From an uncultured Bacilli bacterium (lineage in GTDB: Bacteria > Bacillota_I > Bacilli_A > RFN20 > CAG-826): a stretch of DNA of 64,000 nucleotides. Every line of letters begins with the position of its first letter. Position 1 is the stretch's first letter. Location: NCBI GenBank assembly GCA_944350425.1, contig CALVOX010000004.1:47896-111895 (forward strand), written 5' to 3'. The translations under genes were made by a program, and so were the position numbers. Positions 19,901 through 29,211 of the stretch are shown piece after piece. A model generated the notes under the pieces. It searched no databases and was not told where the DNA came from. It was given only the letters and a program-made list of their open reading frames with translations.

Positions 19901-21448
19901 ATGGTAACTTATAATGTTGTGTATTATGTTGGAATGATATTACTTCTTCTTGGAATAGTAGGGCTATTTCTAGGACTATCAAAAGTGTATAAATTAAGAG
20001 GTAATTGTGCTACATTTAAAGAATTAGTTTTTAAAAATAAAGTTTATTATCTAGTTCCTCTTATCTCTTTTGTTGTTGGATTTATTATGCTTAATATATC
20101 CTATTATCTAGATCCGATAACGATTGAGTTTTTAAATGATAATTCATTAAGTGTAACTTGGTATCATAATTTATTCATTTACTTGTTTGGCTTTATCTTT
20201 GCTTTATCCTTATTTGCCTTAATTTATATTATTTTTATTAAATTATATTTAGTTTTAGATAAATTTAAGATTAAACGTAAGAATACTCATATTGCTCTTG
20301 CTTTAATTATTGTGATTACAGTTGTCTCTTTTTATATATATTCAGAAGGCAATGCACCTTATTTAGAATATCCTCTAGCAAATAGTTTATATATTGGTGC
20401 ACAAGGAATAAAAATAATAAATGTTTATGAATATGGTGATTCATTTACAGATGGCATTACTATCTATTTATATGCAATATTTATTATTTTCGGGGCTTGT
20501 TTAGTTCTTTTTGTTGCTGATTATAAATTATATAAAGAATATGGAAAACATGATTTAATTACTAATACCTTTTTAGTCGGCTTCCCTGCTGGGGTAATTG
20601 GTGCAAGAATTTGGTATGTTGTTTTATCGGTTTCAAAAGGAGAAACAACTTTTACTGGTGATAACTGGGTAAATATTTTTAATTTTAGAGCTGGCGGATT
20701 AGGAATTATGGGAGGAGCAATTCTAGGTATAATTGCTGGTGTATCCCAAGTTTTAATTGTTAAATATGCTATGAAAAGAGAAAATTATAAGAATTTCTCG
20801 ATTTTAAAAGCAATTGATATAATAATTCCTTGTATTTTATTTGCTCAAGCAATTGGTAGATTAGGAAACTTCTTTAATAACGAAGTATTTGGTTTTTTAG
20901 TTCCTGAAAGTGCCTTTTCTTGGTTACCTTCTTTTATAAGAAATAACATGTATTACTTACATGGAGGGATAGTCGAGTGCGAAGATCCTTCTTTAGTTGG
21001 TCAAGCTGCTTTAACTTATTATAAGGAAAATGGTCTTATTTACATGCCGCTTTTCTTTATCGAATTCTGTACAAATTTAATTGGTTATTTTGTTTTAGAA
21101 TATGGCTTTAGAAAAGCTTTCAAAAAATATCATAGTGCCGGTACTTTAGCTGGTGGATATTTAATTTGGTATGGCGTGACTAGAGCAATTTTAGAACCAA
21201 TGAGAACTACAAATGATTATTTTGCAACATCAGTTTATACTTCGTATGCTATGATTGGCATTGGAGTATTAGTTGTAGTTTTCTTTGTAGTTAATAATTA
21301 TGCATTTAAGAAAAAAGAATTATTATGGTATTCCCCAAAACTTTCAATTAATACTAATAACAAAAAGTCTAAAGCAAGTGTTGAAGATGAATTAGCAAAG
21401 ATTAAGTCTTCATCTAACAGTGAAGATAAAGGTAACAAAGATGATTAA
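19901..21448 (+). CDS. lgt: Prolipoprotein diacylglyceryl transferase with N-terminal membrane extension
   Basis: Lgt transfers diacylglycerol from phosphatidylglycerol to the lipobox cysteine of prolipoproteins in the membrane. Seen: VGFPAGVIGARIWYVV near 225, the Lgt signature GRLGNFFNNEVFG near 319, the HGG motif (YLHGG), and the C-terminal GTLAGGYLIWYGVTRAILEPMRT near 418. At 515 residues it is much longer than usual Lgt (about 270-300). Recognisable Lgt sequence begins near residue 180. Before it lie about four extra helices (about 6-27, 48-68, 88-114 and 124-146), and the tail (480-515) is charged. AAGGAA precedes the ATG. The window encodes two lipoproteins as possible substrates. Confidence 0.94.
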   Translation: MVTYNVVYYVGMILLLLGIVGLFLGLSKVYKLRGNCATFKELVFKNKVYYLVPLISFVVGFIMLNISYYLDPITIEFLNDNSLSVTWYHNLFIYLFGFIFALSLFALIYIIFIKLYLVLDKFKIKRKNTHIALALIIVITVVSFYIYSEGNAPYLEYPLANSLYIGAQGIKIINVYEYGDSFTDGITIYLYAIFIIFGACLVLFVADYKLYKEYGKHDLITNTFLVGFPAGVIGARIWYVVLSVSKGETTFTGDNWVNIFNFRAGGLGIMGGAILGIIAGVSQVLIVKYAMKRENYKNFSILKAIDIIIPCILFAQAIGRLGNFFNNEVFGFLVPESAFSWLPSFIRNNMYYLHGGIVECEDPSLVGQAALTYYKENGLIYMPLFFIEFCTNLIGYFVLEYGFRKAFKKYHSAGTLAGGYLIWYGVTRAILEPMRTTNDYFATSVYTSYAMIGIGVLVVVFFVVNNYAFKKKELLWYSPKLSINTNNKKSKASVEDELAKIKSSSNSEDKGNKDD

Positions 21449-22100
21449 ATTAATGATCTTTGATATGGATGGAACTATTATTGATTCTGATCAAGTTTTA
21501 ATCAATACTTGGAAAGAATTATTTAGTTTATATAAACATGGTGAAAGTTTTGATCCAAATAAAATTGCTGAGTATAGTGGGCCTCCATTATCTTATGCTA
21601 TAAATGATGCTTTTAAAGATTACGAAGATAAAGAATTTATACGTAAAGAATATAGAAGTAGAACAAAAAAATATTATGATACTGACTTGAGCTTATTTAA
21701 GCATGCTAGAAAAGCCCTTAAATTTTTTCATGATAATAATATTAAACTTTGTGTATTGACTGCTAAAAATAGCGAAATGACTGCTTATTGTTTAAAAAAA
21801 TTTTGTTTATTTTCTTATTTTGATGAACTTATTACTTGTGATTCAAATTTTGAACCAAAACCATGTCCTGATGCAATCATTTATTTGAAAGAAAAGTATA
21901 AATTAAATAAAGATGAAATAATGATGGTTGGCGATACATATTATGATGCTTTAGCAGGAATTAATGCTGACGTTCAAACTGCATTAATGACTATGAGATA
22001 TCGCGTAAATTTAGATTCAATACTTGATAAAGTTACCTTAAAAGCTAAATCATATGATGATTTAGTCAATTTTATTAAACTTACAAATGATTTAAAATAA
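21441..22100 (+). CDS. HAD-family phosphatase, PpaX-like
   Basis: 219 residues. HAD motif I is IFDMDGTIIDSD at residues 6-17, motif II is VLTAKN near 104, and motifs III/IV lie in EPKPCPDAI and MMVGDTYYDALAG. The helical cap indicates a phosphoglycolate/pyrophosphatase-type subfamily I enzyme. In Bacillus, ppaX follows lgt, so pyrophosphatase PpaX is a reasonable but unproven identity. I start at ATG 21441 (AAAGGT upstream); an in-frame GTG at 21420 is within lgt. It overlaps lgt by 8 nt and leads directly into whiA. Confidence 0.86.
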   Translation: MIKLMIFDMDGTIIDSDQVLINTWKELFSLYKHGESFDPNKIAEYSGPPLSYAINDAFKDYEDKEFIRKEYRSRTKKYYDTDLSLFKHARKALKFFHDNNIKLCVLTAKNSEMTAYCLKKFCLFSYFDELITCDSNFEPKPCPDAIIYLKEKYKLNKDEIMMVGDTYYDALAGINADVQTALMTMRYRVNLDSILDKVTLKAKSYDDLVNFIKLTNDLK

Positions 22101-22104
22101 ATAT

Positions 22105-23094
22105 ATGCCAACTAATTCACCTAACTTAAATAACAATATTTCTTTTTCAAAAGAGATTAAGGAAGAACTTACTTTAAATGATGATTTAACTAAAGAAGCT
22201 GCAATATCTCTTCTAAGCGCCTTTATTAAGTGTAATGGTGATTTTGTTTTTGGGCAAAAAGAAAAAATCATTGTTAAAAGTGATGATGTTAAGATAATTA
22301 AATATATTTATAGTTTATTTAAGAAATTATTTGATAATATCAATCTTTCTTTTTCTTACCGTAGAAGAATGAGATTTAACAAATCTACCGAGTTTTTGCT
22401 CAATATTTTGTCAAATATTGACGAAGTAATTGATGTATTAAAAATCGATTTTCTTGATAATAAAATTAATAGCGATTTAGTTAATAAAGACGATAAATTA
22501 AGAGGTTATTTAATTGGCTTATTTTTATCAAGTGGCTCTTGTTCTAATCCTAAAAGTAGTAACTATCATTTTGAAATATATTCTAAAGATGAAAATTACG
22601 CTAAATCTATTTTAAAACTTATTTCTAAAATTAAAGTCTATGTATTTTCTTTTAAGATGATTAAAAGAAGAAATCAATATGTTATTTATTTAAAGAAGAG
22701 TGATGAAATTGCTTCTTTTATTGCGTATTTGGGTGCAAGTGATTCATCTTTAACTTACGAAGGATTTAGGCTTGATCGTGATTTTAAAAATTATACCAAT
22801 AGACAAACAAACCTTGATATGTATAACTATAATAAATCGATTAGTAATAGCGAAAAACTAATAGAAACTATTAAAAATGTTGATAAGTTTTTTGGAATTA
22901 ACAATATTCATAACATTAAACTAAGAACTTTATGTAAATTAAGATTAGAATATCCCGAGTCTTCTTATAGTGATTTAGCATCTTTGATGTCTAAGGAATT
23001 AAATATGAATATTTCTAAGTCAAACGTAAATCATCTTATTATAAAAATAAGAGAGATGGGAAATCGTTATAATAATATTGAGAAAAAAGAGTAG
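22105..23094 (+). CDS. whiA: WhiA sporulation/cell-division regulator
   Basis: WhiA joins a LAGLIDADG homing-endonuclease-like fold to a C-terminal helix-turn-helix. In non-sporulating and sporulating Gram-positives it affects cell division and chromosome segregation. Seen: N-terminal ISFSKEIKEEL, the core around KLRGYLIGLFLSSGSCSNP (about 130-150), and the HTH SSYSDLASLMSKELNMNISKSNVNHLIIKI (about 291-320). 329 residues is normal length. There is no ribosome binding site; the ATG lies 4 nt after the HAD stop, so translation is probably coupled. Confidence 0.93.
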   Translation: MPTNSPNLNNNISFSKEIKEELTLNDDLTKEAAISLLSAFIKCNGDFVFGQKEKIIVKSDDVKIIKYIYSLFKKLFDNINLSFSYRRRMRFNKSTEFLLNILSNIDEVIDVLKIDFLDNKINSDLVNKDDKLRGYLIGLFLSSGSCSNPKSSNYHFEIYSKDENYAKSILKLISKIKVYVFSFKMIKRRNQYVIYLKKSDEIASFIAYLGASDSSLTYEGFRLDRDFKNYTNRQTNLDMYNYNKSISNSEKLIETIKNVDKFFGINNIHNIKLRTLCKLRLEYPESSYSDLASLMSKELNMNISKSNVNHLIIKIREMGNRYNNIEKKE

Positions 23095-23099
23095 TACTT

Positions 23100-24332
23100 A
23101 TGTTAGATTCAATTAAAAATTTATATATTTATGGCCCAGGACCTTCATCTTCTCATACTATAGGCCCTTATAGAGCATCTTTAGATTTTGTAAATTCGAA
23201 TAAAAAAGATTTTAATTTCTCTAGAATTGATGTTATTTTGTATGGTTCTTTAGCTTTAACTGGTATTGGACACGGTACAGATAAAATTATTAAAGATACA
23301 ATCGAAAAAGAATTCAATATAAAATGCAACGTATTATTCAATATAGACGAAAAGAAGTTAGAACATCCTAATACAATGCGTTTTTTAGGCTACAATGATA
23401 AAAATGAAGTTATATCGAATAAATATTTTTCGATAGGTGGAGGAGAAATAGTTAAAGATAATCTTTCTTTAAAAGAAAAGAAAAATTATGTCTATCCTTT
23501 TTCTTCTTTTAATGATATTAAAAATTATGCAAAAGAACATCAAATTGAGGATTTATCTAAAATTGCAGATATTTTCGAGGATAATAATCTAAATTCTTAC
23601 TTACTTGATATCTTAAATAAAATGTTAAAATCAGTTGAGGTTGGTTTATCTTTAGAAGGTGTCTTGCCAGGTACATTAAAACTCAAAAAAGTTGCTAAAA
23701 AAATGTATGAGAACGCTTTAACAATAAATGATGCCGCCGAAAGAAAAGAGATGTTACTATCCGCCTTTTCTTATGCAGTAAGCGAAAATAATGCTGATGG
23801 CAAGATGATTGTAACTGGTCCAACTTGTGGAAGCGCAGGGATTATCCCTTCAATTCTTTATTATTATAAGAATTATTTAAATACTAACGATGAAAAGTTA
23901 ATTAATTCCTTAAAAGTAGGAGCTTTCTTTGGACTAGTAGCTAAACAAAACGCTTCTATTTCTGGTGCAATGGATGGCTGCCAAGCCGAAATTGGCGTTG
24001 CTTCATCTATGGGTGCAGCTATTTTATCATATTTAAATAATCTATCGATTTATCAAATTGAATACGCAGGCGAAGTAGCCTTAGAGCATTTTTTAGGCTT
24101 AACATGTGATCCGGTAGAGGGATATGTTCAAATTCCTTGTATCGAAAGAAACGGAATAGGAGTTTTAAGGAGCTATGCTTCTTATTTATACGCTAAAAAT
24201 ATAGCTCCTTTAAGAAAAAATAGAGTCTCATACGATGATGTTATTAAAACAATGAAAATGACTGGCGATGATATTGACCCTTCTTATAAAGAAACCAGTA
24301 TTGGAGGCTTAGCTAGAATATTAAAGAAATAA
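23100..24332 (+). CDS. sdaA: L-serine dehydratase, single-chain iron-sulfur type
   Basis: Converts L-serine to pyruvate and ammonia using a [4Fe-4S] cluster. At 410 residues the beta and alpha parts are fused. Seen: GPGPSSSHTIGPYRA at the N terminus, the beta domain to about 165, and the alpha domain with MIVTGPTCGSAGIIPS, SGAMDGCQAEIGVASSMGAA and LTCDPVEGYVQIPCIERN, which supply the cluster cysteines. Bacillus normally splits this enzyme into SdaAA and SdaAB; the fused form is also widespread. It closes the lgt operon. Its stop is only 1 nt from the convergent 1574-residue gene, with no terminator between. Confidence 0.93.
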   Translation: MLDSIKNLYIYGPGPSSSHTIGPYRASLDFVNSNKKDFNFSRIDVILYGSLALTGIGHGTDKIIKDTIEKEFNIKCNVLFNIDEKKLEHPNTMRFLGYNDKNEVISNKYFSIGGGEIVKDNLSLKEKKNYVYPFSSFNDIKNYAKEHQIEDLSKIADIFEDNNLNSYLLDILNKMLKSVEVGLSLEGVLPGTLKLKKVAKKMYENALTINDAAERKEMLLSAFSYAVSENNADGKMIVTGPTCGSAGIIPSILYYYKNYLNTNDEKLINSLKVGAFFGLVAKQNASISGAMDGCQAEIGVASSMGAAILSYLNNLSIYQIEYAGEVALEHFLGLTCDPVEGYVQIPCIERNGIGVLRSYASYLYAKNIAPLRKNRVSYDDVIKTMKMTGDDIDPSYKETSIGGLARILKK

Positions 24333-24333
24333 A

Positions 24334-27300
24334 TTATTCTAAGCCATAGATAAATCCGGCATTAATACCAATTTCTAAAGCTGAAACCATAAAGTTTGCT
24401 TTAACACCATTAGTTTGAACAAGTTTAGTCTTAACCGTTAAAAGCATAGAACTATTTTTATAGCTGGTTATTTGGTGGTAGCCAAGATTTTTAGTATATT
24501 CACTATTATTGAATGCATCAATAAATGAATTATATCTATCAAATTCGTTTGTAACTTCTTTTTTCATTGAAGCTACAGCTTCAAATTTCAAAGAAGCGTC
24601 AATATAATTAAAATCATCTAAAATTTTATTATCAGTTCCAGAACCTGTGATAATTAAAGATTGAAGTAATAATGTACCTTCATCATTACTTCCATAATAA
24701 AGAGTAAGATTTATTCCCTCAAAACCATCCATTTGTAATAAATTATATAAATTTAAGTTCATCGAAAAACTGTTATCAGTTGAGTTAAAATTACCGACCG
24801 AGGAAATGTAATCTATACTTCCGTTACTATCACTAGAAGAAGATTGAGTAGAGATTTGATAATTAATAATACCAATAAGGTTTTCTCTACTTACCAAACT
24901 GCCAAGCCCTCCTAATTTTCCCATAAGCGAATAATCCATTAGGTAGTAAACTAGATTTGGAATATTATCAATACTTCCTAAAAGTTCTTCTTGCGTAACT
25001 TTAAATGTCTCGATGCTATATTCATTATGCTCTGGAATTATTTCATAGATTGGTTGAGTTTTAATAGAGTAATTAAAATATGATTTTAAAATTTTATATT
25101 TATAATATGATGAGAACCGATTTAAAACAAATTCTTTATCTTTTGTTAACTTCCATTCAGGGTGTTCTGACTGCAAGCGATTAAACTCCTTATCTCTTGC
25201 ATTTTCATTTTTGTTGATTGAATATATTTCTTCTTGACTAACTTCTTTACTTTCAATTATATGGTTAGGATATTTTTGAGATAACTCGGTTTTATATAAA
25301 GAATTATCAGTATTGTTGATTGTTTCAACTACTTTGGAGTCTTCAACAAGGACACTTTCTTCAGCTTTTCTTTGGCCAGTAATTGATGAAATGTAAGCTA
25401 TTTCTTTTCCTTCTTTAGTTCTTTCGGTAAAGAATTCGACATAACGAGACTCGCTAGAAAATAAGCCATAATTATTTCGATCAATAGTAACATGTGCTCT
25501 AGTTTGAGAATATAAGTCGCTACCTTCTGGTTTCATTAATTCTATTTTGGCTGTTACATATTGAGGTTCTATAAGTTTTGAGAAATCAACCAAATTACCA
25601 ATTATAGGAATATCAAGATTAATACCTAAATCTAACTTACCCTTAATTTCGAAATACTTAAATTCGGTAGTATTAATGCCCATTTCAACAAGTTTTTTGA
25701 CATCGTCAAGATTTACATAGTCTTCCTTATGGTTTGGGTCATATGCTTCAAATGTATCGTTTAAAACACTATAAGAAGTTGATGAACCATCTTCATTTTT
25801 GATGGGTTCTTCAAATTTTTCTCCGCTATCTTTGAGTTCCAATTTAAAGTTTTTAATTTTAGCTAAAACAGGTGTATCAATTAGCAAATGTTTTAAAGTA
25901 ATTTGATAGGAATCCTCACCATCTTTAAGATAATCAAAAGATACATCTATAACTATGTTTTTATCGTAAGTAGAAGAAGAATCAGGAGAATCTAATAGAG
26001 ATGGATTTAGTTCTAAACGTAATGAAATATTAGTATCACCAAAGGAATAGTCAATTTTCTTTATATATTCTTGATCTAGTAATTTTATGAAATCACCTGA
26101 GTTTATTATTTCAAATAACAAAATATTATTTCCTGAAAATAAATTTTCAATAAAAGTTAAAAGTTTATTTACGTAAGGATAAAGAATGTTATCTTTAGAA
26201 ATTTCTAAAACATTAGTTACAATATCGAATAAAGAATTTGCACTTGAATAAACTTTTAAAGTTGATTGACTATTATTTACAGTATCTAACTTAACATTAG
26301 CTTGCAAAGTACCTTCTTTAAATTGTTCTAATCCGCTTAAAATCTCTTCATAAACGATATTTCCATCAAAGTAGCGCTTATTTATTGACGTTGAGTTCGA
26401 TAAAATGTCGCTATATCTATTATCGTATATGAATTGGAATTCAGGATTATTAAATATTGAGGATTGAGTATTAATTTTTACTTTTCCTTCAGCGTATTTG
26501 TTATCTTTTAAGCCTAAGGTAGCATCAATTAAATCTGGTGTATCGTTTAAGCCTAAATTTAAATTATATTTATTTGGTGTTAACAAAGAATGTTTTGCTT
26601 TGAAAAAATCAACAATTTGCATGCCAAAAGTTATTGGTTCTTTATATTCACCTTTTTCAGAATCAGTGAGGAAATTTTCTGAATTAAAGTAATCATAATG
26701 ATATGAAAATTGAACTACATGTGCATCTAAATTGTATATTTCAGGAATTTCCATACTAATGAAGATACTATTTAATCGATTATAGGTTGTATTCCATGAG
26801 AATGAAATCGTTGGTGGAACATAGGATGTAGAAGAAGCTGTAACATCTCCATAAGTTGTATCCATGTCAAAACCAAGAAGAACTTCTGGATTAATATTAA
26901 CGACAAAGTTATAGCCATCATTATAAATGAATGGATATTCTCCAGCTAATTCTTCTAGAGCTAGTAAAGAATAATCTTCAGTGACTTTTTTAATTATTTT
27001 TTCTAGTTGTTCATTAGAACCAAAAGAACCAATCATTGAAATAAGCGCATCGAATAAATTTTCAATATTACTTAAATCTAAATCACCAAGTCCAAGTAAG
27101 GATAAAATAGTATTAATTAAATCTGGGGAAATTCCTCCTACTTGGCCTAAAAGTGAATTAAGAGCATCTAGATCAAACTTAAGATAATGCCCGAAAAGCA
27201 TTGTAAGTAAATTATCACCTTCAATATCTAAAAATAAATTTCTTGCGTCATCAACGTCTTCTTCAACTCTAACACTTAAAGGTAAGAATTTATCTAAAGC

Positions 27301-29058
27301 TTGTTGAATAGTAGTAGGATTACCATCTTTATCAACATCGTTTATTGTAATATTAGTTAGCGCGAGATTAGCATCAGAAATTGTTTCAAGATTACTAAAG
27401 TCAACTTTACTTAAATTAGCGTCAACATCACTACTTATTAAAGTATGAGCCCCATCTTTAGAAATAACATCTAAAGAAAGAGAACCACCTAGTTTTTTAG
27501 TCCTAAGAAGTCTATCAATCGAATCAAGAGCTCCAGGAACAAAGTCATAAGAAGGATAATCGTTTAAATCTAAGTCTAATAAGTTTTTAAAAGGCATGAT
27601 TCTAACTTTGAGATCAAGATTTATATCATCATTTACTTTCAAATTAGATATTTTGATAGTTTTAAGTTTTAAATTTGCTAAACCAATTTCAAAATGAATT
27701 AGATTACTAGGAAGATTAAAACTAGCACCATCTATATCAAAAGATATAATGTTATGCCTAATACTTAAGTTCTTTAAGGAATCATATAAAGATAGTAAAT
27801 CTAAATCCATATTTTCAATAGCATCAAAAATATTTTTAAATTCAATGTTATTAAAAATGCTGTTTAAAGGATTATCAATATATTGACTAATAAGATTATT
27901 ATCAAGAAGGTTATCTAAAGATTTAATAGTTTCTCCAATAGTTTTATCTTCCATCCTACCTTTTATTAAATTACCGTCTTGGAAGAATATATTAGTATCT
28001 TGATATCTTAAAAATATATCGTTAGCAGTATTTCCATCGGTATAATGTTTTAAATTTAAATCTAATATTCCATTATCAACTAAATCGTAATTAGTAAAAT
28101 CAAGTGACATATCACCGACAAAATGGAAAGTTTTATTATTTTTTGAATCGTCTAAAGTAATATCGAGCAAAGAAGAAAGACTTGTTCCTTTTAAATATTC
28201 AAATAATGTTTCAAAAAGCGAAGAAGTTTCTTCAATTACATCATCAACACTATTAATTTTATTATTAAGAAATAAATCGATATCAAAATTTGCTGTTTTT
28301 GATGAAGATTTATTATTAGAAAGTCTTTTTAAGTTATAAGAAGTGTCAAAATATAAAGAATAAGAAGTAGTATCAATCTTATATTCTTCAAGTAAATCAA
28401 TATAAGAAATATTTATTTCATCACTATTACTTGTTTGAAGTTCAATAAAAGCATCATTAAAGATTGTTGTTAATCCTAAAGATGAATTGTTTAGCATATC
28501 TAGGTTGCTTCTTCCTAAAGATTTAGAAGAATAAGGGTTTTCTTCTTTTAAAGATCCTTCAAAGAAAGCGAAAGTTGAATTGATATCTTTATTTTTATTA
28601 ACGAGAACATCTTTTGAATTAACATTAAGAGAAGTTAGGTTTGATTCTTTAGTTAAAGTTAAATTAATGAATTCCTTATTATTTGAATAAGAATAGATTC
28701 CATTTAAATTGTAAGAAGATAAAGTTGAAGAATCGAAATGAAGTTCACCATTTAACATTAATTTAGAATGATTAATGTTATTTTCAATATACGATTTATT
28801 TGGCTCAAAATAGTATATATTTTTCTCATTTAATGAATTAAAAAAAGTAGTAGTTATTGCTTTAATTTGATCTATTTCATATGAATTACTTTCTTCTAAA
28901 ACGTTAGAGTTAGTTAAATCTAAGTCATTACTATTTTGACTATTATATTCATTAGTTTCGTTATTACGTAGCTCGTATACATAAGGATTAAAGAGCATTG
29001 TTGTAATTGCAAGAAATGATGCTGAGAGAAATAGAACTAGTTTTTGATGTTTTTTCAT
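24334..29058 (-). CDS. Very large exported protein, unknown function (1574 aa)
   Basis: I do not recognise this family. Residues 1-28 are a signal peptide or signal anchor: MKKHQK followed by a hydrophobic core ending near TTMLFNP. The mature part is Ser/Asn/Asp-rich and appears rich in beta structure, with many short Leu/Ile-alternating stretches. No LPxTG, C-terminal membrane helix, GW, SLH or LysM motif and almost no cysteine was seen, so it is either released or held by an uncleaved N-terminal helix. Some blocks look alike (for example DMSLDFTNYDL near 330 and KVKINTQSS near 850), possibly diverged repeats. No ribosome binding site is visible. Probably a surface protein (inference). Confidence 0.7.
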   Translation of the reverse strand: MKKHQKLVLFLSASFLAITTMLFNPYVYELRNNETNEYNSQNSNDLDLTNSNVLEESNSYEIDQIKAITTTFFNSLNEKNIYYFEPNKSYIENNINHSKLMLNGELHFDSSTLSSYNLNGIYSYSNNKEFINLTLTKESNLTSLNVNSKDVLVNKNKDINSTFAFFEGSLKEENPYSSKSLGRSNLDMLNNSSLGLTTIFNDAFIELQTSNSDEINISYIDLLEEYKIDTTSYSLYFDTSYNLKRLSNNKSSSKTANFDIDLFLNNKINSVDDVIEETSSLFETLFEYLKGTSLSSLLDITLDDSKNNKTFHFVGDMSLDFTNYDLVDNGILDLNLKHYTDGNTANDIFLRYQDTNIFFQDGNLIKGRMEDKTIGETIKSLDNLLDNNLISQYIDNPLNSIFNNIEFKNIFDAIENMDLDLLSLYDSLKNLSIRHNIISFDIDGASFNLPSNLIHFEIGLANLKLKTIKISNLKVNDDINLDLKVRIMPFKNLLDLDLNDYPSYDFVPGALDSIDRLLRTKKLGGSLSLDVISKDGAHTLISSDVDANLSKVDFSNLETISDANLALTNITINDVDKDGNPTTIQQALDKFLPLSVRVEEDVDDARNLFLDIEGDNLLTMLFGHYLKFDLDALNSLLGQVGGISPDLINTILSLLGLGDLDLSNIENLFDALISMIGSFGSNEQLEKIIKKVTEDYSLLALEELAGEYPFIYNDGYNFVVNINPEVLLGFDMDTTYGDVTASSTSYVPPTISFSWNTTYNRLNSIFISMEIPEIYNLDAHVVQFSYHYDYFNSENFLTDSEKGEYKEPITFGMQIVDFFKAKHSLLTPNKYNLNLGLNDTPDLIDATLGLKDNKYAEGKVKINTQSSIFNNPEFQFIYDNRYSDILSNSTSINKRYFDGNIVYEEILSGLEQFKEGTLQANVKLDTVNNSQSTLKVYSSANSLFDIVTNVLEISKDNILYPYVNKLLTFIENLFSGNNILLFEIINSGDFIKLLDQEYIKKIDYSFGDTNISLRLELNPSLLDSPDSSSTYDKNIVIDVSFDYLKDGEDSYQITLKHLLIDTPVLAKIKNFKLELKDSGEKFEEPIKNEDGSSTSYSVLNDTFEAYDPNHKEDYVNLDDVKKLVEMGINTTEFKYFEIKGKLDLGINLDIPIIGNLVDFSKLIEPQYVTAKIELMKPEGSDLYSQTRAHVTIDRNNYGLFSSESRYVEFFTERTKEGKEIAYISSITGQRKAEESVLVEDSKVVETINNTDNSLYKTELSQKYPNHIIESKEVSQEEIYSINKNENARDKEFNRLQSEHPEWKLTKDKEFVLNRFSSYYKYKILKSYFNYSIKTQPIYEIIPEHNEYSIETFKVTQEELLGSIDNIPNLVYYLMDYSLMGKLGGLGSLVSRENLIGIINYQISTQSSSSDSNGSIDYISSVGNFNSTDNSFSMNLNLYNLLQMDGFEGINLTLYYGSNDEGTLLLQSLIITGSGTDNKILDDFNYIDASLKFEAVASMKKEVTNEFDRYNSFIDAFNNSEYTKNLGYHQITSYKNSSMLLTVKTKLVQTNGVKANFMVSALEIGINAGFIYGLE

Positions 29059-29148
29059 ATATGTATAAAAATATAATCTAATTTAAAAAAATCATTAATA
29101 GATTAATGATTAAGAAAAATATAAACCATAATGATAGTTAAGTCAATT

Positions 29149-29176
29149 AAAAAAAGCCTCATTTTAAGAGACTTTT
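29149..29176 (-). terminator. Terminator of the Zn/Cd ATPase operon
   Basis: On the reverse strand, AAAAGTCTC and GAGGCTTTT pair over nine positions (one G-U) around a 7-nt loop, followed by a T run. Confidence 0.78.
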
Positions 29177-29211
29177 CTATTTCTGGTTTTTTAATACTAG
29201 ATGTAATAGTA

